Below, piece by piece: positions 1 through 7,794 of a DNA stretch of 9,228 nt (position 1 is its first letter; each line of letters opens with the position of its first letter). The stretch is from Candidatus Kappaea frigidicola (GTDB taxonomy: Bacteria > Omnitrophota > Gorgyraeia > JAGLLT01). A model generated the notes under the pieces. It saw nothing but the letters and a program-made list of their open reading frames with translations. It ran no database searches and was not told the DNA's origin. Both the position numbers and the translations under genes were made by a program. Where the stretch lies: assembly GCA_030765555.1 (NCBI GenBank), contig JAVCCI010000069.1, forward strand, positions 1 through 9,228. The letters run 5' to 3'.

Positions 1-367
1 ACTTACCATCTTTATTTTTTATTACATAGAACTCTTTTAGGTCTAATTTAATATATTCAAAGTGCAAGTCTCTATTAAGGCAAGCATGAATATCATAATT
101 AATGTAAAGCTCTGGCAAATCAAGCATAACTTTATCTTCAAAGCCCGGAGGATTTAAAACTTTAAATTCTTTAGTTTCTACGGTAGTTGTTGAAAGACCG
201 ACAATCATATCCTGCATAACTACATCTAATCCTAAAAGCCGCTTGACATCCCTTTTTAAAAGATACCCGGCAATAGCATCTTTAAAAAAAGTTACCATCA
301 TAATCAAAAACAAAGCAATAATAATAAAGGATATGAGAATTTTGATTAATCCTCTTAAATATCTCAT
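1..367 (-). CDS. AsmA-like inner-membrane protein, N-terminal part, cut by window edge
   Basis: An open frame begins at ATG 367-365 and stays open for 122 codons to the window edge, so only the N-terminus is visible. Residues 1-8 are basic (M-R-Y-L-R-G-L-I-K) and are followed by one hydrophobic membrane segment at about residues 7-28, giving an N-in, periplasm-facing topology. After it come a short amphipathic stretch and the motif LNPPGFEDKVMLDLPELYI. This layout, with a single N-terminal helix followed by beta-rich sequence carrying NPPGF and a D-L-P-x-L-Y strand, is typical of AsmA/DUF748-like proteins, which are thought to span the envelope and move lipids or affect outer-membrane assembly. 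The role here is inferred. The start has AAAGGG at 379-374, six bases upstream, and lies 16 bases behind the FAH-family gene, so it is probably in the same operon. The family call is moderately sure because most of the protein is missing. Confidence 0.72.
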   Translation of the reverse strand, partial: MRYLRGLIKILISFIIIALFLIMMVTFFKDAIAGYLLKRDVKRLLGLDVVMQDMIVGLSTTTVETKEFKVLNPPGFEDKVMLDLPELYINYDIHACLNRDLHFEYIKLDLKEFYVIKNKDGK

Positions 368-383
368 CAGCTACCCTTTCTTT

Positions 384-1139
384 TTAGACTATTTTATTTA
401 TTAATCTACCAATACCTTCAATTTCAACTTCTATTATATCATTTTTTTTCATGGGACCTACGCCTGAAGGGGTTCCAGTGGAAATTACATCACCCGGTAA
501 AAGGGTCATTACTCCAGAGATAAATGAAATTAATTTATCAACTGGAAAGATAAAATCTTTAGTTGAAGAATCTTGTTTTACCTTACCATTTAAGTAGGCC
601 TTGATCCTTAAATTAGAAGAATCGATATTGGTTTCTATGAAAGGTCCCAAAGGACAAAAAGTATCAAAAGATTTAGCCCGTGACCACTGTCCATCCTTAT
701 GTTGTATATCTCTAGCAGTAACATCATTAAGACATGTGTAACCAAGAATATATTTTTTAACATCTTTAACTTTGATGTCTTTTGCTTTTTTTCTTATGAC
801 AACAGCTAATTCAGCTTCATAATCCACTCTCTTAGATGATTTTGGATATTTAATTACTTCATTTGGATTAACTAAAGTAGTTGTGGGTTTAAAAAATATA
901 ATCGGCTCTTTGGAAGCTTTCATGTTAAGCTCTGCGGCATGTTTCTTGTAATTTAAACCTACGAGAACGATTTTACTTGGGGTGGCTGGTGCCAAAAGCT
1001 TAATATCCTCCAGGAATAAAAATTGAGAGGTTTTGCAGATTTTCGAATAGGGATTACCTTTTAAAACATTAATCTTTGAGCCTTTATTAAGCACTCCCCA
1101 GTACTCTTTATTTTTATATTGAAACCGAGTTATTTTCAT
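384..1139 (-). CDS. Fumarylacetoacetate hydrolase (FAH) family protein
   Basis: This is a 251-residue protein of the FAH superfamily. It has a short N-terminal region (about 1-50, resembling the DUF2437 domain) and the catalytic FAH fold from about residue 55. The metal-binding acids are visible as E108 and E110 in DYEAEL and D139 in CLNDVTARD. Also conserved are K156 in the RAKSFDTFCPLGP segment and the TGTPSGVG loop at 221-228. Members act on beta-diketo or enol acids: acylpyruvate hydrolases, HpaG-type isomerase/decarboxylases and oxaloacetate keto-enol tautomerases. No aromatic-catabolism genes lie nearby, so a general role such as oxaloacetate tautomerase or acylpyruvase is more likely than ring-cleavage catabolism; this is inference. 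AAGG lies about eight bases before the ATG, and the gene starts 13 bases after the TatD stop, consistent with co-transcription. Length and motifs look intact. The family is certain, the substrate is not. Confidence 0.93.
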   Translation of the reverse strand: MKITRFQYKNKEYWGVLNKGSKINVLKGNPYSKICKTSQFLFLEDIKLLAPATPSKIVLVGLNYKKHAAELNMKASKEPIIFFKPTTTLVNPNEVIKYPKSSKRVDYEAELAVVIRKKAKDIKVKDVKKYILGYTCLNDVTARDIQHKDGQWSRAKSFDTFCPLGPFIETNIDSSNLRIKAYLNGKVKQDSSTKDFIFPVDKLISFISGVMTLLPGDVISTGTPSGVGPMKKNDIIEVEIEGIGRLINKIV

Positions 1140-1152
1140 TCATTTGCCTTTA

Positions 1153-1923
1153 TTAATCTGTTATATTAAAAAAGCTGCAGGATGAAATATAAGTAATCTT
1201 AGCAAGTTCTTCTTTATCAATTTTTTTTAACTCTGATAATTTTTCTAATGTTTTAATTACATCTTTGGGCTCACAAATATAACTACCGCTTGGAGGACGA
1301 TATCTTACAGGAGAATCAGTCTCAAGCAATATTCTGTCATTAGGAGCCCTTAAGGCTGCTTCCTGGGCTTGTTTAGAATATTCAATAGCTGGCGAAACTG
1401 AGATGTAGTAGCCTTTACTTAAAATACTTTCTAAAATATCTAGAGGCCCTGTATACCAGTGGAACAAAACTTTGCTCAAGTGAGATTCCTTTACCATCTC
1501 AAAGCAATCATTCCAGGCCTCCCTAGAATGGACTATTACCGGTTTATCAAATTTCTGAGCTAAAGCAAGCTGACTTTTAAAGGCTTCTTTCTGAAGGTCT
1601 CTTCCCGGGCCTTCTTCTCTAGCTTCTTTGTATGTGTAGTCTAAACCTGTTTCACCAATAGCCACAATAGTATCTTTATGTTCTTCAATTAAAGCATAAA
1701 CCTCTTTAAAAGTATCTTTTTGGGGTCTATAAGGATGAATTCCCAAGGCTAAATACAAATTGAAATTTTTAATGCTATTATATATTTTTATAACTTCCCT
1801 ATTAGAATCTAAATCTAAACCAGCAATTAAAATTTTATCAACCTCTGCTTCTCTGGCTCGCCTGAGAACACCATCAATATCATCAATTTGATTTAGATGT
1901 GCGTGCGTATCAAATAGTTTCAT
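1153..1923 (-). CDS. tatD: TatD family metal-dependent hydrolase (putative DNase)
   Basis: This 256-residue TIM-barrel hydrolase belongs to the TatD family. The metal ligands are all present: H7 and H9 in FDTHAHL, E91 in AIGETGLDY, H132 in VIVHSRE, H155 in FHWYTG and D203 in ETDSP. The GIHP motif (61-64) is also intact. TatD proteins are mostly metal-dependent 3'-5' exonucleases or deoxyribonucleases linked to DNA repair; some members of the wider group act on other substrates such as D-aminoacyl-tRNA. The H155 segment reads HWYTG where most homologues have HCFSG. The start codon overlaps the stop of the upstream glycosidase-like gene in an ATGA arrangement (1920-1923). The only purine-rich stretch upstream lies about 16 bases away, so initiation probably depends on translational coupling. 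The family is secure; the exact substrate and the gene symbol are by family convention. Confidence 0.93.
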   Translation of the reverse strand: MKLFDTHAHLNQIDDIDGVLRRAREAEVDKILIAGLDLDSNREVIKIYNSIKNFNLYLALGIHPYRPQKDTFKEVYALIEEHKDTIVAIGETGLDYTYKEAREEGPGRDLQKEAFKSQLALAQKFDKPVIVHSREAWNDCFEMVKESHLSKVLFHWYTGPLDILESILSKGYYISVSPAIEYSKQAQEAALRAPNDRILLETDSPVRYRPPSGSYICEPKDVIKTLEKLSELKKIDKEELAKITYISSCSFFNITD

Positions 1924-4841
1924 TTAAGATATATTTTTACCTCTGTAGCTTCTTTGGATAAAGTAAGGCTGCTATTAGTTATTTTGACTTGGGCATTAGC
2001 ATCAACTTTTTCAATATTATCTATAGGGAGATTAATCTCATATCCTCCAGCAGGGGGCGTTTTGGTATTAATAGACAATTCAAGATATTTATTTTGGACA
2101 TGACTTTCTAATTTAATGTCTATTGAGCCAAAATAAGTAGAGGCATTTTTTAATTCAATTATTTCACCATCATCCAGCCATTCTTTAGGTATAGCTGAGA
2201 ATAAAATTAGTTTATTATCTTTTTCTCTTAGGATAATATCTCGTAAATGTAAAATGTAATGAGCTGCACTCCAAGTATGTGGAACATCTCCAATTATACC
2301 TTCTGCAATTTCATAAAAACCTTTTTCATTTTTTCTTGAAGGCATAGCTTCCATCCATCCGCCGGGGCATGATTGATGCTCAACCATCCAAAGCAAACTT
2401 TTATAGGAAGCATCTTCCATGTTTAGGTAAATACAAGGGTGTGATATCTTGGCATTGTACCCCCAGAAAACCTTTTCATACTCCACAAACCAACCTCCAT
2501 CATAATCAGAGAATGCTCCTGTTTTTTTCCAGTAATGCTTATAGGAGCGTTTGAATTGTTCCTTTGGTATTTCTAAGCCCAATGCATCTCCAGGAAACAT
2601 AGCCGGCCTGTGAGCCCAGGCCATTTGCGTCTCACCCAGTATTCTGTGGCCTAAATCTACTATTTTCATTTCCTTAGGCCAAGGATCAGCAAAGCCAGGC
2701 ATATAATCAAAGTTATTTTGACTCATGGCTTTATCAATGCTTTTTAAAATACAACTCCTGAAATCTTCATATTCCTTGCTATAAAATTCTGCATCTTCTT
2801 TATCACCTAATACTACAGCAGCTTCATAGGCACACTTGAGCCCAATCAAAGACCACCAGTTATCAACGTAAAGATGAGAGGGAAATTTGAAGTTATCCTG
2901 ACTACAAGCAGCTGGAAGAAGTCCATAAAGAGCTGTATTCTTTAGTGCCTCTATTAATTGAGGCTCTCTTATCTCATGGATATAGTAAGCTAATTCTTTT
3001 ATTTGAGGATAAACCTCTTTTAAATATTCTTTATCACGCGTAAAAAGATAATGTTCGTAAAGGGTATAAATATTGCCTCCTAATCCATCGAGATACCCTT
3101 CGTCTTTACCTTTGTTAAATTTAAAATAAGGCAAAGTCTTAGAAACAGTCTCCGTAAGACCAACTCTTTCTAAAGCAGCCGCTAATCCAACTGAATCATG
3201 TAAAGTAAAATCACGATAGTGATATGGGCCCGGATGTAGATCGTAGCCGTCCATACAAAGTAAAATATAATATATTGATGAGTAAAAACAATCCCGAAAT
3301 CTCTTATCAGGTAAAGAAAGTTTCATGGGAATCATGTTGTCCCAATATGCAACTAAATCTTTTAGTTCTTCATTAAAATCGATAGACTTAATTTGATCCA
3401 ATGAAATATTTTTATCTTTTCTAACAGATGGGGTAATAAAGTTAAACTGTTTTTTATCATCTGCATTTAAATCAAAGCAACATTTAAAAATATTTGTATC
3501 TTCTTGGAAAAAACCTTTTAACAAATCAGCTGTTTCGCCATCATTAACAGCCTTAAATTTTTCTTTTAAATAGACTCCAGCCTTCCCATCAACCATGATA
3601 AAATTTTTATCATTAAGCCTAACTTCTTTGAGAGCTTCTTTGGCTAATTCGCTTTTCTGAATAATCAAAAACAAGGAAAGATTTCTTTTCTTTGCAGAAT
3701 CATTTTTAATTACAATTTGATAAAAACTTAAAAGCCCCCCTACATCCTCAAACCATTTAGAGAACAATGTAGATTCGACAGATAATTCATCAGCCTGCCA
3801 ATTAATAATATTAACAGGATACCCCCCTTCTAATAGCTTCCAGGAAACAGGCAGGGTTTGGGGAGTGCTGAAAACAGCAGTGTCATGATCATAAATAAAA
3901 TACCGCACTTTAAAATTATGTGGCAGCGCCTGAAAAGAACCATCTCTACCTGCATACACCTTATATGGCACACCTGCATCACCCGATAATCCTCTTATCA
4001 TGTTAAGTTTGCTTGACTCAGCTAGCTCTTGCCACTTTTTAGGTTTAAGTTCAATTACGCCAAATCCGTCTTTAGCTTCATCTTTTTTACAACTAATATT
4101 AATAAAGCGCTTATTTATCATATTAAAACTCATGGGCTCTTTTCCTCCGCGGCAATAATCATTTTGAGCAACTTGTTGCCAATTTTCTCCATCCTCTGAA
4201 ATTTCTATCAAATAACTTGCCGGAAAATCACAATCCCAAGCGATTTCAACTCCACCTAAATTAACCGGTTTCAAAAATTCTATCTTAAGACTTGCTTCTT
4301 TACTTTTGGTGTACCATTTAGTTCTATAATCAGCGTCGAGTGCTTTCTCAGCTTTATAGTTAGCCAACTGAGAAGTGCTTTCTATCTTTATCTCTTTATC
4401 TAGACCTAAAATTTCAACTTCCCAGAGCGAATATCCCCAAGCTGTTGCCCGTTTTAATCCCTGAATTTTTATATAACGTGTTTTTCTTTTTCCGAAGTAA
4501 ATATCATCAATGCCACCATCTGAGTTTTCTTGCTTATAAACACTTTGCCAATCTTCACCGTCAATTGACAAAAACACCTCATAGCTTCTGGCATAAGCTG
4601 CTTCCCAATAAAGCATCAGGCCAACTATTTCCTGTTCAACTGCAAGATCTATTTGAAGCCACTGGGAATCCGAAAACTCACTTGCCCAACGAGTCTCTTT
4701 GTTTCTATCAAAGGCAGCTTCGGCAGAAAATCCATCTTCGTTACTAGATGAAGTAACCACCGCTTCTAGATTTGAAAAACATATCATTCCTAAAGCGATA
4801 AAGACTACAACAATAATTATTCTATTTCTTATAAGGATCAT
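1920..4841 (-). CDS. Exported glycosidase-like protein: two discoidin (F5/8C) domains plus (alpha/alpha)6 core
   Basis: This 973-residue protein has a signal peptide: R5 and R7, a hydrophobic core at about 8-22, and a possible cleavage after SNLEA (residue 27). A first F5/8 type C (discoidin, CBM32-like) domain spans about 28-147 and a second, more divergent one about 148-265. A beta-sandwich-like region follows (about 290-480), then a helical region (about 500-870) with features of six-hairpin (alpha/alpha)6 glycosidases, such as HYRDFTLHDS, YVDNWW, FSDYDGGWFVEYEK and GDVPHTWSAAHYI. A C-terminal beta domain (about 875-973) ends the protein. This order recalls GH63/65/78/95-like enzymes, but I cannot assign a family. 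Possible catalytic acids are D544, D549, E787, E789 and D852, by inference only. It probably cleaves or binds a polysaccharide outside the cytoplasm. Its ATG lies inside the end of the GH116 gene (20-base overlap) and has no good Shine-Dalgarno sequence, which suggests coupling. The start is supported by the signal peptide. Confidence 0.85.
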   Translation of the reverse strand: MILIRNRIIIVVVFIALGMICFSNLEAVVTSSSNEDGFSAEAAFDRNKETRWASEFSDSQWLQIDLAVEQEIVGLMLYWEAAYARSYEVFLSIDGEDWQSVYKQENSDGGIDDIYFGKRKTRYIKIQGLKRATAWGYSLWEVEILGLDKEIKIESTSQLANYKAEKALDADYRTKWYTKSKEASLKIEFLKPVNLGGVEIAWDCDFPASYLIEISEDGENWQQVAQNDYCRGGKEPMSFNMINKRFINISCKKDEAKDGFGVIELKPKKWQELAESSKLNMIRGLSGDAGVPYKVYAGRDGSFQALPHNFKVRYFIYDHDTAVFSTPQTLPVSWKLLEGGYPVNIINWQADELSVESTLFSKWFEDVGGLLSFYQIVIKNDSAKKRNLSLFLIIQKSELAKEALKEVRLNDKNFIMVDGKAGVYLKEKFKAVNDGETADLLKGFFQEDTNIFKCCFDLNADDKKQFNFITPSVRKDKNISLDQIKSIDFNEELKDLVAYWDNMIPMKLSLPDKRFRDCFYSSIYYILLCMDGYDLHPGPYHYRDFTLHDSVGLAAALERVGLTETVSKTLPYFKFNKGKDEGYLDGLGGNIYTLYEHYLFTRDKEYLKEVYPQIKELAYYIHEIREPQLIEALKNTALYGLLPAACSQDNFKFPSHLYVDNWWSLIGLKCAYEAAVVLGDKEDAEFYSKEYEDFRSCILKSIDKAMSQNNFDYMPGFADPWPKEMKIVDLGHRILGETQMAWAHRPAMFPGDALGLEIPKEQFKRSYKHYWKKTGAFSDYDGGWFVEYEKVFWGYNAKISHPCIYLNMEDASYKSLLWMVEHQSCPGGWMEAMPSRKNEKGFYEIAEGIIGDVPHTWSAAHYILHLRDIILREKDNKLILFSAIPKEWLDDGEIIELKNASTYFGSIDIKLESHVQNKYLELSINTKTPPAGGYEINLPIDNIEKVDANAQVKITNSSLTLSKEATEVKIYLK

Positions 4842-7770
4842 TTATTTCAAATACTAACTCCCATACTGCTCGCGGCCTCTGGTACTGTTCCGGATGTGTC
4901 GGCCTGGGATGAATACCGCCATCTCGCCAAGCTTCAGGAGTATTAAACCAATAAGCCGTCGTTTCTTCTTCATAGGTTATATAGTAAACGCCGTAGGCTG
5001 TTTTTAGGGCTTCTTCTTTTAAGCCAGCATGATACATAGAGGCTGATAGATAATAGCTGGAGCCAGTCCATATTTCTTCAGCTTGTTCTTGAGAGCCAAT
5101 ATAGCCTCCATCTTCCCTGATACCATTTATTGCCCCACAGTCACCTATACCATCTCCATTGAAATCTTTTAAAGGTACAACGTTCCTTTCAAAAACCTGC
5201 TTTAAGTGAGAAACAAGCTTTTCTTTAGGAAGAATATCCTCAAGGCCGTAGCACTCGCAGTAACGCTGTCCATTTAACCCATCAGCCATAATAGCTGTTG
5301 GAAATTTGGAATCGGTGTCTATTTTGTAATATCCACCTTTTTCATGCCAAAGTTTTTCATCGAGACTTTTTCTAGCTTTTTTAAGTAATTCTTTTACTTC
5401 ATCTAAAAGTGAATCATTTAATATGGTTGCCATTTGCTCCATAGCCTCTAGGGCACCTACCCATAAACCACCACACAACAATGAAGTGCCCCATAATCCC
5501 CAGGCATCATAGGTATTATCAGAGCCCGAGTTATTAGGCAGACCGTCTCCATCAGTATCTGTTTTCTTCATATAGCCATAAGTAGCTTTACAGGCATCCC
5601 AGGCATATTTAAGAAATTCTTTATCTTTATAGAGATAGTAGTATCTCCATATTTGTTGAATAAATTTGGAGTGTAAATCTTTCCAATGTTTCTGATTTGT
5701 GCCATAATCATCCCAAACAAAATACGGATCTCCCCAAGGGCCACCACAATCATGAGGTACTTGATGTTCTGCATCATCATTTAAAACAGCGTCCGACCAA
5801 GAAAGCAAGATTTCCTTTTCAATTTCCGGCCAAAGCTTGGCATAAATTATTGAAGAATAATGCCTGACATCAAAGGTATTACAATATCTATACATCATGC
5901 ATTCTAAAATAAAATACCTACTTGAAGCAGGCCGCTTATTTAAATATTTACCTTCATGACCTTCTTTTATATCCGCCTCATAAAAGCAACCACCAAACTG
6001 AGAATAATACAACTCATTAAAGGCTGCTGTTTTAAGCCAAAGAGGATAATTTTCATCATTTACTACAGGACTCATCCAATCATTTACCTGATTCCTGAAA
6101 CTTTCCCTACCCAAAAGGGACTCTTGAGCAATTTCAAAACTTTTATTGCCATCTTTAGAAAAGAATTCTGTATATTTCTTATACCACTTAGTTCCCTCTC
6201 CCGGGTGAGCTGAAAACTCACAGACAGGGTAATCCCAACTCAAAGCTAAAGGAACAGACTTTTCTTCATTGGGTTTTAGCTTTACATTCAAACATATAGC
6301 GGTACCTGAGTAAGAATTATCGAGTTTTTTATTAGAAAGCTGCCCGTCATTTTTAAAATCATCCCAGAGATCTTGACCATCAGAATTATTATCCCAACTC
6401 TGAACATAGGTGAGGTTAATACCTTCCTGACAATCAGCTGCTAAACACCACTCTGTATTTTCTGTCTCGGGTGTGTTCTGAGGACTGTTAGCCTTCAAAA
6501 CAACTCCTTTTATTTTTCCATTTTCTTTATATTCATTCTTATAACCTGTTCTTGTTTGATATTCAAAGGGCGGCTGTGACCAACTAAACATTAGCGACAG
6601 CTCTATCTCCTCATTAGTAGGATTAAAGAATTTCCACTGCCAAAGAGCCACAGGATAAGAGGTTTCTTTATAGTTATTAGCAATAATAGGTGAGAAAAAT
6701 TCACTTTCAACATTAGACTCAAAGCCGTTGTAAGCTGTCCAGCCAACAGGCTGCAGGGCAAAATATTTACCTTCACCAGGTTTTAATTTATCCCACGCCT
6801 TCTTAAGCCCTTTATTAGTAGAAAGACATTTTACTTTTTCTCCTTTACTTGATTTCTCATAAAGGTGAAAAGCTCCTCCCTCTAACCATTCTTCAAAATA
6901 TCCGGCTATCTTTAAAGCCCACGGGCCAAAAGAACCACTTAGCGAATACATAAATGATCCTGCTCCAAAACCACCCAAAGCAATACCTCTATCAGCGCTG
7001 GAAGAATAGCAATCATAAGGAACATCTCCTAGATACCTTTGCCAGGCACAATCAGGTATGTTAAAAAGTTGCTTTTTTTTCTGTGAAATTAAACTATCTG
7101 ACTTTGGAGTAACCTCTATTGCTGCTGAGGGTTTACTTTCGTTCTGCGGATAGTCAACAGCTTTTATCTGATAATAGTAGTTTTTATTATTTTCAACCTC
7201 AGCATCTTTAAATTGAGTTCTAGTTAAAACAACATGATTGATCTTCTCAAATGGGCCTTTTTCATTCTCGGCTTTATAAACATTATATCCATGAAAGTCA
7301 ATTTCCGTATTAGTCCTTTCCCAATCTAGAAAAATTACCTTATCCCCCGAAACAGCGCATGGTTCCTCTGGGACCGCCGGAGCCACTTCATCATCTAAAA
7401 GTTTGAATTTAAATCTAATAATAGAAAAACCCCAAGAAGCTCCATGCTTAATACCATACATTCTCACATAGCGGGCTTTTTGTTTGCCAACATAAATTAC
7501 ATCTGTGCCGCCAGAGCCTTTATCCTCTTTAAAAATAGTCTTCCATTCTTTGGCATCATCTGAGATTTGAATTTCATATTTTTCGCCAAAGGCAGTTTCC
7601 CATGCTATCGTTACTACATTAAACTCAACAACATCCTCAGCATCAATATATATCCACTGTGGATCCTGATATGGCACAGAAGACCATCGTAAAAACGGGT
7701 CGTCATTTAAAACATTTTCTGCTCTAAACTCAGAATTGTTTTTTTCAATAGATGATGCAAATACTTTCAT
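4822..7770 (-). CDS. GH116 family beta-glycosidase with N-terminal discoidin and FnIII-like modules
   Basis: This 982-residue protein carries a discoidin F5/8C domain (about 1-122), a fibronectin-III-like module (about 133-222), a GH116 N-terminal beta-sandwich (about 240-540, with RGIALGGFGAGSF at 261-273) and a GH116 catalytic (alpha/alpha)6 domain (about 560-982). The catalytic residues match GBA2 and TxGH116. The nucleophile is E623 in ILECMMYRYCNTFDV, with D634 eleven residues on, and the acid/base is D755 in NTYDAW. VPHD (671-674), EEIWTG (898-903) and TPEAW (944-948) are also conserved. A DxDxDG loop at 738-745 probably binds calcium. Known family activities include beta-glucosidase (glucosylceramide or cellobiosides), beta-xylosidase and beta-N-acetylglucosaminidase; the substrate here is unknown. 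There is no signal peptide, and an in-frame TAA directly precedes the ATG, so no leader can be added. GGAG at 7783-7780 sits nine bases upstream. It lies 24 bases behind the YjbQ gene. Confidence 0.93.
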   Translation of the reverse strand: MKVFASSIEKNNSEFRAENVLNDDPFLRWSSVPYQDPQWIYIDAEDVVEFNVVTIAWETAFGEKYEIQISDDAKEWKTIFKEDKGSGGTDVIYVGKQKARYVRMYGIKHGASWGFSIIRFKFKLLDDEVAPAVPEEPCAVSGDKVIFLDWERTNTEIDFHGYNVYKAENEKGPFEKINHVVLTRTQFKDAEVENNKNYYYQIKAVDYPQNESKPSAAIEVTPKSDSLISQKKKQLFNIPDCAWQRYLGDVPYDCYSSSADRGIALGGFGAGSFMYSLSGSFGPWALKIAGYFEEWLEGGAFHLYEKSSKGEKVKCLSTNKGLKKAWDKLKPGEGKYFALQPVGWTAYNGFESNVESEFFSPIIANNYKETSYPVALWQWKFFNPTNEEIELSLMFSWSQPPFEYQTRTGYKNEYKENGKIKGVVLKANSPQNTPETENTEWCLAADCQEGINLTYVQSWDNNSDGQDLWDDFKNDGQLSNKKLDNSYSGTAICLNVKLKPNEEKSVPLALSWDYPVCEFSAHPGEGTKWYKKYTEFFSKDGNKSFEIAQESLLGRESFRNQVNDWMSPVVNDENYPLWLKTAAFNELYYSQFGGCFYEADIKEGHEGKYLNKRPASSRYFILECMMYRYCNTFDVRHYSSIIYAKLWPEIEKEILLSWSDAVLNDDAEHQVPHDCGGPWGDPYFVWDDYGTNQKHWKDLHSKFIQQIWRYYYLYKDKEFLKYAWDACKATYGYMKKTDTDGDGLPNNSGSDNTYDAWGLWGTSLLCGGLWVGALEAMEQMATILNDSLLDEVKELLKKARKSLDEKLWHEKGGYYKIDTDSKFPTAIMADGLNGQRYCECYGLEDILPKEKLVSHLKQVFERNVVPLKDFNGDGIGDCGAINGIREDGGYIGSQEQAEEIWTGSSYYLSASMYHAGLKEEALKTAYGVYYITYEEETTAYWFNTPEAWRDGGIHPRPTHPEQYQRPRAVWELVFEINDPYKK

Positions 7771-7779
7771 TTAATTTTT

Positions 7780-7783
7780 CTCC
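7780..7783 (-). promoter_or_regulatory. Ribosome binding site of the GH116 gene
   Basis: GGAG lies nine bases before the ATG at 7770-7768, in the 24-base gap after the YjbQ stop. It matters because it fixes the start of a glycosidase that lacks a signal peptide. Together with the in-frame TAA at 7773-7771 it indicates that translation really begins at the edge of the discoidin domain. Confidence 0.7.
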
Positions 7784-7794
7784 GATGAAGTTCA

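Noticed and set aside
2369..2554. Plus-strand open frame of 61 codons
   Set aside because: It lies wholly inside the exported glycosidase-like gene on the other strand, has no family resemblance and no upstream signals.
4445..4747. Plus-strand open frame of 100 codons
   Set aside because: It is antisense to the first discoidin domain of the exported protein, whose conserved motifs explain the sequence; the predicted peptide is of biased composition.
5568..5780. Minus-strand open frame of 70 codons
   Set aside because: It is out of frame within the GH116 catalytic domain, where VPHD and neighbouring motifs in the main frame are conserved.
5956..6213. Plus-strand open frame of 85 codons
   Set aside because: It is antisense to the GH116 gene and shows no recognisable protein features.
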